A stretch of DNA of 64,000 nucleotides from Plasmodium brasilianum (GCF_023973825.1 NW_027122927.1:20220-84219), one strand, 5' to 3'. Shown: positions 39,105-54,143, numbered from the stretch's first letter. Numbers and translations are program-made. The notes: generated from the letters alone by a model not told the origin.

Positions 39105-42100
39105 AAGTTAATACAACAAGTACAAATCATAGAGATATTACTCCACTATTAATTCTAATTTAATAAATATTATACTTTAAAAAAGGTAGTAACTTACAAT
39201 AAAATGTAAATTATTATAATAATATAATAATAAAAAATGAAAAAAAATAACATTTATGTAATAAAAATTATGATAAATACTTTAGTTTCTTCATAATTTT
39301 ATAAATTCTTTTAAAGCTTATATTGTATTCAAATAATCTAATTTATATGCTACTATCTAATATATGAAAAAATATATATTTCAAAACAAAAGAAGGACTG
39401 AATTTTTATTTTTGTATAATCATTTTTAAAAATTATAATATTAATTATATTTAAATTATGTTATTAAACCTTAATGAAACGTTATTCCTTTAATCATCGT
39501 ATATATTTTTTAATTAAATATATATAAATGCGAAAATTTTTAAAAAAAAAAGAAAACAAATTAAGAATAAAATTAATATAGAAATATTGCATATTAATTT
39601 AAGAACATATCAAATGAGAAAAATTTACAATTAAATTGCAGGACATAATGAGTACATAACAAACAAGAATGAATAACAATAAAGTCTACTATAATATAAG
39701 ATTTAGTAATTGTTCTATTTATAATTTTATAACGAATATATATATATATATTTTTTTTTTTAAATACTTAGTTCCAGTAACACATTTCACAGATACATCA
39801 TCATAAATCTACATATATATATAAATAAGGAATATTTTATTAAAAATACTTTTTCAGTAGTAAACATACTATGCCAATAAAATCTCTTTAATTACATAAT
39901 GTAACCATATGAATTATAATTATAAGAATATTATATACATCATATATTATCGTAACCATCTGAAATTTAGATTTATATTATTTTTTCTATCAAAAATTTC
40001 ACAATACTATGTGAATAGTTAAAAATATGAAAAAAATAGGTAACCCTAATATAATTTATTTAAGTTACCGAAAAAACAAATTAAAAAATACATAAATTAA
40101 CATTATTATATATTTATTGCTTTTTCTCATATACTAACTTTGTTATAACAATCATGAATATTCTTATTTAGATTATCGTAGTATTTTAAACAATATGAAC
40201 ATATAACACCCTTAATATTGGTTAATGTTTCCATTTATAATGCTCTTTAATCTACTTAAAATTTTTATAATATCCTATATATAAAAATTGTAAAATAAAT
40301 TATAAAAAATAAGTGCACTGTATAAAAAATTCTTCTTGATATTTACTTAGTTTAATTATCTTCAATGATAATAACACAAGTTATTCCAAAACATTTTTTA
40401 ATATATTTTTAGAAAAAAATTTTGCATTTATCTAAATAATTTATATCCTATAAATTAAGAAGTCATACGCAAATACATTAATTTACATTGAAATATTTAA
40501 TTTTTCCCTTATTGAGCATGTATACTTACATTGATTATCTTTATATATATATCAATAAATTTTATATACTTTTCAAGTTATATCATTTTTATATTTATTT
40601 AATAATATTAATAATATTTAATAAGAATTCAAATAATATGATAAATAAAAAGTAATATTACATTTCAGTTAACAAAATATGATTTCCATAGTTATACTAG
40701 TTACACGCTCCAATATCCCCGCCAAATGATATATTCATTTAAGTATCCAATTTTTATCGAATGTACTGTATTATTTATATGCTTTAATATATAATTTACT
40801 TAAAGAGATTATTATTTCTACATTTCTACTAATATAAAATTGTTGAAAATTTTCACTTTTTTATTTATCTAATACAAATTATTTGTTTCACTATCTCTAA
40901 AACCTTTCCATATTTCATATATAATTGTAGCCGTCGCTCTTATTCTAAAAAATATAATTGACTATGTAATAGTCATTTAAATAAATATGTTATACTTAAT
41001 TCAATGAATTTTGTACACAATTGGAAAATTTTAATAATAAATATCAACTTCGTAAATATCATATGTTGTAGCGCATAAGAATAGAGTTCTTAAACTATAT
41101 TAATAAACTACATAAAAATAATGGATCTCTAAGTTATACAATTACAGTAAAATTATTATTTGTAAGTTTACTAGCAGAAGAAAAAATAACATCTGTAAAT
41201 ATGGTGTATGAAATTACATTTTTATTTTCATTAATTACATTAATATTCAGATATTATTTTTCATGTTTCCCTTTTACTAGTACTACAAATTAATTTATTC
41301 AAAAATCTGAATGTTCTATACCATACGTCTAATATGTTACGACAAGAAATTCCTGTTAAAATGATGTTGTACATACAAAAATGCAATTAGTTAATACTAG
41401 ATTACATGATTTGTACTTTGATTTGAGCTTTAATGAGAAAATATAAAAATATGTATATGAAAGAAATACCCAAATATAGATATATTTTCCTGAAAAAAAT
41501 AGTTCATTTTCTGTTAACAGAAAGTAATACATAACATTTATTCTACAAAACTATAGTCTGCATGTTTTCAGTATATACATCTTGGTGCATATAAAATAAA
41601 AACCCCAAATAATTTAATAGAAATATATATAAAAAAAAATTAAAAAAAAAATGATTACAACAATTTTTTTTTTAATAACGGCACTACAAATGTAATAGAA
41701 TATGTGCATTATTTTAATATAACTATAAACTTTTCTTATATTAATGTCCATGTAAAAGATTTAATAACGTAAAATAAAGAAAATATTTGAAATTAAAGAC
41801 AAATATTTTACTCAAATTTGTGGGTAATACAGACATAGAAATATAAACGAGAATTAATTTTAACTGAATAACCAATATCCACTTATTCTTTAACATTAAA
41901 ATTCTCAGTATATATAATATTTTTTATATGAATAGAAATAAAGCAAAAAGTACAAATTAATAATTTAATAAACGTAATATTCTTAGTATATGTAGTAAAT
42001 AAGAAAAAGTATAATTAAAATCAAATAATAATTCTCAATATTAACAACATATTTTCTGTTAATTTACTATTTTTACATAAATAATAATTTTTACACTAAG

Positions 42101-44290
42101 ATAAATTACTAGATATGCTGTATATTAGAGACCTCAAAATTTAAAAGATGCATACCAGAACAATAGGATTTTATGAAGAATAAATTATACATAGAATAAT
42201 CTTACTTATATCAATAAGATTATATGACACTAATTAAATTATAAAAATAATATCACATATTTTATATTACATTATTCTTAATAAATTTATCATATTTCTT
42301 ATTCGTTAAAATACTTACTATAATAAGTTTCCTATATAATATGATAAGACTATATAGTTATATGCATAAATAAAAAGATATTAGTAAAATTAAGTCCTGA
42401 TTAACATAAAAATAAACTTTTTTATTTTATTTTTAAGGTGTATTATTATTTAAGACTGTTTATACTATAAAAATATGTTAAGAATTATTAACTCTACATT
42501 GAATAACATGAACTATATGTTTAAATACAAAAGTATCATTTTATAATAATAGATACTAAAACCTTTTTATTGTATTTTTGTATATATTAAATAAAAAAAA
42601 AACTATATATTATTATTTAAATTTGTGCATTTTTCCATGTGCATCTACTTTTACATATTTTTCTACTTATAAGCTATTATACTTTTTATGCATTTAGCAT
42701 TTCTACTAGCTTATATTATGTTAATATTTTACATAAAGATATAACTATTATTATATTAAATATTATCTTTTAAATAAAAATTCAAGTAGTATATTCATAA
42801 TATTATGAAGTAAACTTCATTAATTCATATGAATTGTTATTTATTTTGTATTATTTTTAAATAAATCAAAAATAATATATAAATTGAAGTACTATAAAAA
42901 AATTCTGATCATATAATGAAAAATATAATTAAAAATACATAAACAAAGAAAAAAAAAAAATTTTCTTATAAACATTTTAAAACGAAATTTACGTATTTTT
43001 TGTTGAAATAATTTCAAGTGTTTCAGAGAATCATGTACTATTTTACATTTCCAAATTATTTCACAATTATACGCTCATTATATAAATTATATTTACATAT
43101 ATTTATAAAATATATTCAAAAACATAATAAGTTATTTTTATGTATATTCTACTATATACTGTTATTAAATAATATATTTTAAAAAAACATTGAAAAAAAT
43201 ATATGATATTAAAATAAAAAGAACAGAACATTGAACAAATAAATTTTATATAAATAAATTAATGCATAAAAATAATTTAATATATAACTCATTATTATAA
43301 ATTATTTACTAAATATAACCATAATAACGCAATTTTATATGTATGTTAATCAGTAACAGAAATTTATAATTAGTATATTTTTGTTTAATCTTCCGATCGT
43401 TCTTTATCTCATATGTACTTATTTCAAAGGAAACATTAGAATACGTAATAATATATGTACGTATTAATATAATAACCTATGTTGTTGGTTATAAGTTAAA
43501 ACTTTTCTGCAATTTCATTTGATTATGCGCGTCATAAAAAGAATTATAAATAATATACAACTTTTTTTATTTTGTATACTAAATAAATATTTGTTATAAA
43601 AAAAAATTTATTTTATGATGGTTAAATGTATAAACAATCAAAAAAGTATATAATGTATTTTTATTCTACTTATTAGAATATATCTATCATAAATTAATGA
43701 AAAATAATTACAAAGCTTTATTATTTTTTGTTTAATGTAATTTAATATATTACTCTATTTACATTCAGTTATTATTTTAATATTTTTTATTACAAAATTA
43801 TAATATATTTTACATTTCTTCAACAATATATTATAAATTATTTTGTTGTAATTATTTATTAATTATATTTCATAGTTATAATAAGCAGCCAAGCATATTT
43901 TTATTAATTATTACACCAAAATATACTTTTCGTTAATTAAAATATTGTCTAAATAAAATGATTCTTCTATAAAAGTGATAATTATCCCATAAAAAAGAAA
44001 ATAAATCTTTAATAAAATATACTTTATTAAGATTATTCTACTGAATAATATGTATCAGAAATAAAGAAACTTTGGATTGAGTATATAAATATAATATTAA
44101 GTATTACAGTCACATTTTAATGATAAGTACTTTCCATAGAAATAGCAACAATTTAGTATATTTTATATATTATTAATACTGATTCGTACTTACAATGTGG
44201 TAAGTTTTTAAAAATTTTTAAAAAATAATTATAACACTATAAATGTCTCTACCAAAAATAAATAAAAAAAAATAAGAGAAAAAAAAAAAA

Positions 44291-44308
44291 ATATATATAT
44301 ATATATAT
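44291..44308. repeat. (TA)n microsatellite
   Basis: TA alternation following an A-rich run, upstream of the STP1 gene. Confidence 0.6.
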
Positions 44309-44858
44309 GGTATCCGTACTAACAATGATTTGGTTTACAGATCATATATTCCTGGAAAAAAGTAAGAATATAAAAAATTGTTTACATTAATATAGAAAAT
44401 AATACATATATTTATATGTTTGTATTTAAAGAAAGAAATTTATTATATAGATTGATGATATTTTTACAGATTAACTTTTATATTACATGTTGATATAACT
44501 TGTATGTACTTCGTTATTGTTAATATCTTGACTTTTTTTTTATAAAGAGAATATTATTTGTTCATAAAAATATATAAATTGCTATGCATTCATATAAAAA
44601 TATCGTTAGAATTTATCTCCATTTATAATATATTAACATATATTAAAAGCAGATAAGAAGCGTACAAAATAAATAGTAATGTATTCAATTATTTTGTAGG
44701 AAAAACTTAAATTCTTATGAAAATTATTATTTTATAATTTTTTATTATATAAAAATATTAATTTAAATTTACACTAGAAATAAGTAAAAAGATACCAATT
44801 TGTATTTTTATTTCAGATTATTATATTGAACAAACTTCATTATTAACTTAGAATCCAT

Positions 44859-47401
44859 ATGGATTCTTGTTTTTCCTCGGTAATATTCATTGCTTTTTAT
44901 GATGCTTAATTTTATTTATAAGGAATTTATAATAAAGAAAATGTTTATACATATCTAATTTAAAAATTATACCTTATATAATTTTTAATAATTTTTTTGT
45001 TTTTAGAATGTTCCTATTTTCGGAAATGATGCGTGGAGATTCCGTACAAAACCTGAATTTAAAAAGATTATAACACATGTACAAGAAAAAACTAATTCCT
45101 TGAAAAATGAAAAAAATAAGCAAATTTTCCGGCGTGTATGCCTAGAATTGGCTGAATATCTAATTATGAAAAAGAAAGAACCACCACCTTTTGAAAGACA
45201 AGATAAATGGGAATTAGCACTGAAGCACTGGTTACAACAATACTATAAAGGGCAAAATAAATATGGCATATGTCCTATGATTATGGAAGAAGAAGATAAA
45301 CAAATTTTACAATTAATACATGAAGCAGAAGATTTCTGTGAGGAAAAAAGAATAAAAAAACCAGAAGAGCAATGCCTTAGGAATTCACTTGCTAATCCAA
45401 ATAATTGTGATAGTAATTGTTCTAGTAAAATTATTGATTATAACACTTGGATTACAGATAGAAAGAACTATTTCACCAATAATAAAGAGCACATTTATCA
45501 AAAATGCAAAAAAAAAAATCTAATATTACCATTTCCAAATAATTCTTGCGACGTAAGTAAGCCAGAAACATTTCAAAAACTTGCCGATTGCAAGCCTTTC
45601 GTTCCACCTATGCAACATGAAACTGTACAAACAAGAGAAAAACATACAAAGGAACAACAAGATTTAAATGAATTTCAAGAGAAACCTCTACAAGAATCTA
45701 TGAAGCAAACAGAATCGTTAAGTAGAGACCAGCTTCAACAGACAACTCATCCTCAACATGTTGAAATAACATTAACTGTACCTCCGAGTATAAAAAATAA
45801 TATTGGTGAGCAAAAAGTCGTCCAAGAGAAAACATCACTTCTCGGTATAAATTCCGAATTCCCATCTACAGAAAAAGTGATAGAACCTATATCATCTGGT
45901 ACAGCTTTTGAAGTCACAAAAACAAGTGGTATTGTACAAACACCTGCATCACCCCCTGAAGAATCAAAATACGTCTTTACTGCTTCTATTTTCCCTACAT
46001 CACCTGAAACTCCAGGTAACACCAATGCTTCTTATTAAAGTATTTTTTAAATAAATACACTATATAATATATACATTAAAAAAGCTATTACAGATGCAGT
46101 AGGAAATCCAACCAATACATACATATCATTTCTTTCAATAAGCTTTCTATGTATTATTGTATTTACCCTTTTAATTAAAGTAAATCTAAAACTGATGTAT
46201 TAAAAATATTATAATAATTTGCTCAGTCTAACAATTTATATTATAAAAATATTTTCTTTATAATATAGTATGGTTTACTAGGAAGGTTTAAAAAAAAAAA
46301 AAGATCAAAAGAAGACAAGTGCATTTTCTGAGAATATTACTATCTTCATTTTCTAAAAAAAAAAGTGAGTTTTTATCACATAATTACGTAGAACACTTAA
46401 CATGTTATGATAAAGAAATAGTAAAAAATATAAAAATACTTGAACACAATTTGAGCAAAGATCTAAACATGTCAAAGCAAAAAGATAGGAGCAAAACTAT
46501 TATAGAAGTACATATGGAAGTACTTGAAAAAAAAAAAAATGAGGAATGGGAATCTAGAAAAGTAGAATTTTTAGAAATATGCCTACAAGAGCTCTTAGAA
46601 GAGCAGTATGGTACAAGTACTAATTTAACAAACGATAAAATAATGGAAAATACTAAAAATAATGATGTGGAAAATCAAATAATTCTATGGAATAAATGGA
46701 TAGAAAGATATAGAAATCTCAGTGAAAAATTGAAAAAAGAAGAATGGTTCACTAATTTGAAAAATGAATGGAAAACGGAACAAGTTTATTTAAAAAAAAG
46801 TGAAAATTTTAAAACGATATTGTCAAATAAAAATCGTAAAATTCGTTTTATAGAATGGCAAAAAGATATATGGCGACATTGGATATCAAGAAAGGGTATT
46901 ATTATAAAACAATATTTGGAACATGACTGGTTAAATGGGTTGACAAAGGAATTCCTTAATATAACAGATGAATATAAAAATGAATCACTAATAAATATGG
47001 AAGAATTAAAGCACAAAGGAAGTTATGAAGAAATATATAAATATATTAGAAAAAAGTTACTAGCAAAACTCTGTATACTCGTACTTATAATGGTACTAGA
47101 AGAAAGCAAAAAAGAGGAGGACATAGAAAATAGGGAATCATATTTAGATAATTTTATAAATGAATGGAATTCAAAGGAAAATTCAGATAAAAAACCAGAA
47201 ATCGCAGAAAGAATAATTGAATATAAAGGAAATGATTTAGAAAATAATAGAAATAAGAAAATCCATGATCATATAGAGAAAAACAGCTACAGGACCGATA
47301 TAGGAAATTGGATAAGAGATGATATCGCATATGAAAATTCTATAAATAATGATGGAACAGTAGATGAATCCGTTAAAACATCAGAAAAATACATTTTATA
47401 A
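44859..47401 (+). CDS. STP1: STP1 protein gene, frame interrupted
   Basis: A multi-exon gene of the STP1 family (SURFIN-related, P. malariae/P. ovale). Exon 1 is 44859-44879 (7 codons). The intron 44880-45006 begins GTAATA and ends TTTTTAG. Exon 2 starts at 45007 and encodes the conserved N-terminal domain: FRTKPEFKK near the start, a W..AL..W..QYY stretch and nine cysteines at residues ~52-202. A Pro/Thr/Ser-rich linker follows. Two in-frame stops at 46036-46038 and 46048-46050 interrupt it, unless 46016-46093 (GTAACA..TTACAG, 78 nt) is a small intron, which would remove both and keep frame. A membrane segment (ISFLSISFLCIIVFTLLIK) is encoded at about 46123-46179. The next intron is 46180-46268 (GTAAAT..ATATAG). 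The last exon, 46269-47401, encodes a ~360-residue Trp- and charge-rich cytoplasmic domain, but a 13-A run at 46290-46302 shifts the frame by one. That could be a sequencing error or real decay. There is no signal peptide. Confidence 0.75.
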
Positions 47402-50400
47402 ATTCATAGGCATAAACCTAAAATATATTTGGATTATATTAAATAGAAAGAATCTGTTAACGAAAAATATTATTTAAATTTTGTAAGCTCTGATGGAACT
47501 AAAAAAAGACTTGTAATGTTATGCTCAATATAAAATAGTTATGCAGTCGTTAAATACAAAAATTTTGATGCATATATTTTAAACATATTTGAGGTATATA
47601 TACTTAATTTTTTTATGTAATAATATTTATTACATGTTAGATTAATGCTTGATCAATAAAATTAGCAAAATGTTAGCACATATATATATATAATTAATAT
47701 TAATATTTTTCTGAAATATTAAGCTTTAGAAAATTAATATATTAAAAAATAAAAGAAAGGAAAAATCAATAGTTTTGTGATTCCATTTTTTAATTAATAT
47801 AATATTGTTACTTAAATTTATATAATTATTTATTATATGTACTCCATTAATACTGATTGTACAGTTTACTTCACATTTAGAAAAATAATTATTTTGTATA
47901 CTTTATATATGCCTATTATTTGATTTTTTATGTATTAATTAATGTAAATAAATTAAAAAAAAAAAATACGTTGGAACGCATGAAAAATTTATGGAAATAC
48001 ATACATAATTTATAAAATTAAATATATTATAAAAAATATATACCACGTACTTTATGAATTTATGATATATTTTTATGAGTTAATGAATGTTCTCACCATT
48101 ATAGTGTTCATTTATTATAAATTTCGAAATCCTTAACTGTTATATAAATAAGAATTTGTTTGGTGAATTTTTATATATTCCCAAAATGAAAAAAATGTAT
48201 TTAAAAATTCTATCTCATAATAAAAAATTTAATTTTTTTTCTAAACAAATATTGTAACTTAAATGAAAAATGTCCACAAATATATATATATATAGATAAC
48301 ATTAAAGTATTTCTTTTGTTTTATATAAATTTTGTTAAAATATATTTAAAAATAAGTGAAATTATTAAAATGAATAAAATATAATAATAATTATATTATT
48401 CTGAATATATCGATTCACCTATATACCTGTATTTATTTTACAATTTGGATAAAAAATATAAAACTATATATAAAAAAAATTCTTATGGTTTTGTTATTAT
48501 TTTTTTTATGCATTATAATTTATTATTATTTTTGTGAAATTAAATAAATAAAATAAAAATATATAAAAGTATTTAAATTAAACTGTACTAAATTTATATA
48601 TTTCATCATTTATTTAAAATGAAATACAAATTAAACAGAATAAAATTATTTTATAGGAATTTCAAAAAATATCATATATTTTTTCTTTTCCATTTTCGAC
48701 TAAATATCTATTTTGATTTTTATTATATTATATTAATAGAAAATTTTTTTTACATATTATTATTCCATTTTAACTAGAATTTATAAATATTGATTTCCAA
48801 TCTTTTTCTTTTTATCTTTTTTGTACTTATTTAATAAAATTGCTGTTTATTATTACTTTTTATATACTTTTTTAAATTATCTATCTATATATATATGCAT
48901 ATTTATAAAATAATATAATATTAAATCTACGTGTGAAAATATAAAACTCATTTTTATACGTAATAATTTTTTACTGTTACCATATACCATAAAAATAGGT
49001 AGATTCTAAATTTTAATTTACTTTTTTTTATTAGGTAAGAACTATAAAAATATAATTTTGCTTATTTTTTAAACAATATCATTAAAACAGTAATAATATT
49101 AATAATAAATAAAAAAAAAATATTATTCTTACTTAGCTATAGGTATTACAAGCAAGATATACAATGCTAACAGAAATATAAATTTATCTTTGTAATATAA
49201 TATACTTATAACATATAAAACAAATATATAATGATATATTAATAATATTTTATTAAGAAAATAATTATTTTTATTTACTATCTATACTAACATTATCCAT
49301 GTTTTAATAATTTTTAATGAATTTAATGGAAATTAAATATTCTTATTTTATATTACATATAATAAAGATATAGTTCTCCGAAGTATATCAGTTTAATATA
49401 ATTAAGGCGTTTTTCAAAAAATACTTTTATGTTTTATAATATGAGATATATATCACTTATTTATTTAAATAATATTGAGTATACATTACATGAATATTAA
49501 TATGTACGTTGTCTTTTATTTTATTTATTTGTTATGTAAACTTAATTTTTTAACTATAATCTTATAAACATGTTCTAAGAGTATAAAATATATATTAAAT
49601 ATGAGATATTATAAAAGCATATTAATGTACATAAACTCATGAATATATTTATAATTTAATATAAAACTTAAATAAGAAAAATTTAATGTAGTGAAATATG
49701 CAACGCTTATTAATAACTATTTAACTTTATTAAGTGTATCATTTATGTAAAAATAGAAAAAAAGTATATTAATATATTAAATAAAAAAAATAAAACAAGA
49801 ACCAAAGAATATTCTTCGTAAAATAACTTTAACATATAATTATTTTAACGATTATAATAATTTTTCCTCCATATTAACTGTACTTTGTTCATAAAGAATA
49901 AGACAATTAATTCCATATATTAAATGATAATAAAAAAAAAAAAAAATTGTTTTTTTTCATTTTTTAATTTTTTTAAAACACATTTGATTATATGTTAAAT
50001 ATATTAATAAAATTAATATATAACTTATAATTCATATATTATAGTAAATATATATAATAGTAAACTTTTTAGAACAATAAATTATATAAAAAAAAGAATA
50101 AATAATTTAATAATATTTTCTAAGTACCTTGAATTAAATGTTATTGTGATGTTGAGCACATCTAATTTATAATATTGATAAATAAAATAGGAGTGACATA
50201 TACATAAGTGCAAAATATTACTATATTAAACTTCGAAACTAATTAATTATATATTGAAATAAAAACTCGTGTCGTAAAAAAGATTACTAATAGTGTGTAT
50301 ACTCTATAGATTATAATGATAAATTTTGATTGACATATTAATCAGTATTTTTGTTATTCTACAAGTACAAATGATTTCAATTATAAATATTACTGAAGCA

Positions 50401-51585
50401 ATTACGATAAATATTAAATAATTTTTCTTTTTACTCGTAATATATAAAAATAATTATTCTATAGTATAAACATATTTACATATTCTGCATACATTTATAT
50501 ATCTAATATAAATATATATATTATCCCATTATGAAGGTTTTAATGTAGAAAGTAAAACTCTAACATCTGTATGTAATACAATGGAGAGAATTAATAGATT
50601 ATATTATAATTATACGATATAGTCTATATATGAATACTATATTTATAATTAAAACAAATTTTTTGAGGAAGTATATTTTTATTTTGACAAAAGAATACTT
50701 ATTATTATATGTTATATTTACATTCTAGTTAAATTCCTTCTTCATTTATTTATATTGTATTATCAGTAATATTGACGAGATTGAATTTATTAACGAGTTA
50801 TTATATTATTATAACATATAATAAAAGTTAGTTGAAATAATATGAAATGTATTTACTTAACAATAAAAAAAAATAATAACAAAATAAAAGAGAATATTCT
50901 ATACTTTATAAATAGTTAATACATATCTATTTATAATATTTTAAAAGTTCAACAAGGATCCCTAAATAAATATTACAATATTATCGGTAACTTATATGAA
51001 CGTACACTAAAATTAATTTATTTTTATGTATAAAATATTATTATATATGTCTCATAGGAATATAAAAAATAGAAAAACATATATTTCTTTATAATTTTCA
51101 TTTAGTTAGAATAAAGTTATCCTATTTTTCAAATTCCCATATTATCAATTATGTGGCTTAATAAATAGTATACGAGCTATACTAACTTATTTTAATATTA
51201 AAAAAAAAATAAAGAGGACATTATATCAAAAAATGTTTTTAAAATTCTATTTACTAAAAAAAAGAGTACATCATATATACACATATTATATATCTGTTTT
51301 TACTTTTACAAAGATTATCAAGATACCAAATTAATTATTTCTAATTATTTCATATATACTTACACATAATGGTATCCGGAAATCCATGAGACAAGGTAAT
51401 ATTTATTTATATGTTATAATAATTATATGTACTATTGTATTCAACCATTTGCTGTTCTAGAAATGACATAAATATATATTTCATGAAATTATTATTTTAC
51501 TCATATATTATAATTATATTTTTTTAATTTTTAAAAAAATTCGGTTACATTATTTCTTAAATATAAATATTAATTTAATGATCCT
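47402..51585. other. AT-rich spacer between STP1 and the PIR pseudogene
   Basis: No gene was seen over about 4.2 kb. From about 48.6 kb it resembles the left edge of the window (1-1000). At 51369-51395 there is a possible PIR first exon: ATGGTATCCGGAAATCCA followed by an in-frame TGA, then GACAAG and a GTAATA donor. Confidence 0.5.
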
Positions 51586-52498
51586 ATGTCAAATTTTGAT
51601 AGAGAACTGAGTGGATGATTGACTAAAATCCTGGAAGGTATTGCGGTTCTGAAAAATATAATATTTTTAAAGCTTCTGATAAGTATATCACACTATGCTA
51701 AGAGACTGGTGTATATTTATTTAAAATAAAGAGAGAATATTCTGATAGAGTGAAACGTTGTAATTACTTAAATTATCGGATAAATATAGAAGAAATATAC
51801 AACAGTAGTTCTTTATTATATCAGAAGTATAATAAGTTTTCAGACGACATAGGTAATATATGTAACAATAAACAAGGACAAATTAATTCTGTTATTTTAG
51901 AAAAACTTACAGAACTATATAATTTATATGAGGGCCTTAGAAATTTTACATATAGAAAGAATGATGCTAGAATTTGTGAAAATCCTAAAAAATGTTATGA
52001 ATTTTATGTTGAACATTACAAGGAATGTGAAGAAATAGTAATGAACGAATTCTGTGGAGGGTTAAGCAAATTTAAGAAAACATACGATGAAACAATGGGA
52101 GATACAAATATATATTCTCATGTACCAAAAAATTTAGCACCTCCAAAGAGTTATGCTTTCGCTGCCAGTTTAACAATAACTTTCTAATTATTATCAAGTT
52201 TTACCTTATTTTTTTTATATAAGGTTAATAAAAATTATACTTAATATGACCAATATTTTATCACAATAAATATATTCATTTTTACAAGTAATTACCGAAA
52301 CAATAAAATTATATTTTTACGAATATATATATATATTTATATTTTATATAGTTTACTCCAATGACATTGGGGTTAAATAGTAATTTAAAAAGGAGAAAAA
52401 TTATTGAACTTGAAGAAGATAAAAAAGGAATAATAGTATCCTTAAAAAACATCCATGAAGTAGTTGATAGAAATTATGATAGATTTTTCATAATATAA
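51586..52498 (+). pseudogene. pir: PIR-family pseudogene
   Basis: A decayed gene of the Plasmodium interspersed repeat (Vir/PIR) superfamily. Exon 2 runs from about 51586 to 52223. It starts SNFDRELSG, then an in-frame TGA, then LTKILE, then a frameshift into YCGSEKYNIFKASDKY, then a TAA at 51699-51701. After that, 150+ codons are open and carry typical PIR marks: CNYLNYRI, LTELYNLYEGLRNF, CENPKKCYEFYVEHYKECEE and FCGGLSKFKKTYDE. Another TAA at 52185-52187 lies within the membrane segment (ASLTITF / LLSSFTLFFLYK). A GTTAAT donor at 52224 and a TATAG acceptor at 52347-52351 define a 128-nt intron. Exon 3 (52352-52498, 48 codons plus stop) encodes the usual short basic tail beginning FTPMTLG. 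No AG acceptor was seen before exon 2. The lesions together rule out a functional product. Confidence 0.82.
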
Positions 52499-54088
52499 GT
52501 TATCAATCTCAAGGATGTCCTTAATACAAAAATTACAGTTTAAATTATTTGCAACAGAAAAACTAATACTCAGTGGTATTAAAGCTACATGTTTGTAGAA
52601 ATTTATTAATAAATAATATTAACTAAAAGTAAAAAAATGATTAAATATTTATGAAAATTACAATAATAATGATATATAGATTACATAAGGAAAGGAGTAA
52701 CATAAACTCAATAATATTATAAGATTCACTAGCATGAAAATACATTTATATATTAGATTTTATTTAAAATGCATAAACAATAATTTTAAAATTTAAAAAT
52801 ACAACACAAGATTATTCAGTAAAAATTGATTTTCTTACAGAATAATATGAAGTAATGATTATTAACTATGCACTAAAAAACAAAGGAAGAAAAAGTAAAC
52901 GCATAAATATAAATGATAACATGTATTATATTATTATATAAAAAGAAAAAGAAAAAACATAAAAACCTCATTTAATATATAAATATTAAATACATTTTAT
53001 TTATAAATAGATTTATTTTAAGTTTATATTATTACTTATTTTCTTTGAATTATATAGAATTAAATATTTTACAAATTAAACACAAATTTTAACGTTTTTG
53101 CTATTATTTTATAGATACAATGTAAGGCATTGTACTGAATATATTTATAGATGACTGTAAAAGAAATTTATTATAGTGTTGAATAATATTTAAATAGATA
53201 CAGTGCTGGTCATTATTTAATAATTCACAAATATGTTTTTCTGTATCATTATTCTTAATTTGTTTGTTTGTTTAATAACTCTTATTTATACAAAATCTAA
53301 GTTGAGTAGACAAATAGATATATAATGAAAAAAACATATGTGAACTTATTTTTTAATTATAAAATTTCCAATAATGTATATTACAATAGCGACGAAAAGT
53401 ATTTATAGTTCTAAGTTTCATTTTTATTTATTTTATACAAAAGGAAAAACATATAAAATATTCCCATAAATATAATATAAATTAACAAGATAGTATATAA
53501 TGAATCAGAAAAATTGATATGTAATTCTTATTTGCTTGAGATTTCATTGAAAATTTTCACTTTTGTAATCTTCATGAAAATCATACACATAACTAAACAT
53601 TATATTTTAGATATGGCCACTATTATTTTTTGTCATATAAAATATTTGCTTGTTGAACTAATACGTGATATTAAAAACTTCTAGTATAAGTTATTTTTAA
53701 TTATTACTCATAATTATGTATATCCTTGAATTTCAATATATATCTGAAGTTATGATATTAATATAGGCCTGAGATTTTTTGTATTATACTTAACATAATA
53801 TTCAAAATAATAAAGCAAAAAATATATACTACTGTAACTATAATAACATATTCATGTGATATTGATATACCTATATAAAAAAAAAAAAAAAAATGTAATT
53901 CAAATCATTTTATAATAAGTGAACATTTAATATTATTTTTCATAATTTCTTTATAATAATCATACATTTAGTAGAGACAAAAGTTCTCAGAATTAGGTAC
54001 ATACTTCTAATAAATGCAAGGACACTAATTATTTTATTACATTTTTTTAATTATTTTTTTTTAATTGCACTCTATTGATTTTGTACAC

Positions 54089-54143
<55 letters not shown>

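Larger units (their letters stand above)
38660..44858. other. AT-rich spacer between fam genes and STP1
   Basis: About 6.2 kb. It contains the upstream element at 39050-39104, a (TA)n tract at 44291-44308 and, just after it at 44307, an ATGGTATCCG stretch identical to the start of the possible PIR first exon at 51369. An open plus-strand frame of 73 codons at 41072-41293 has no recognisable features. The transcription direction switches from minus to plus across this spacer. Confidence 0.5.

Noticed and set aside
41072..41293. Plus-strand frame of 73 codons ending FRYYFSCFPFTSTTN
   Set aside because: It has no suitable start near its beginning and no family resemblance, and several such frames are expected by chance in a window of this composition.
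45753..46025. Minus-strand frame over the STP1 linker
   Set aside because: It is the antisense shadow of the Pro/Thr/Ser-rich STP1 linker.
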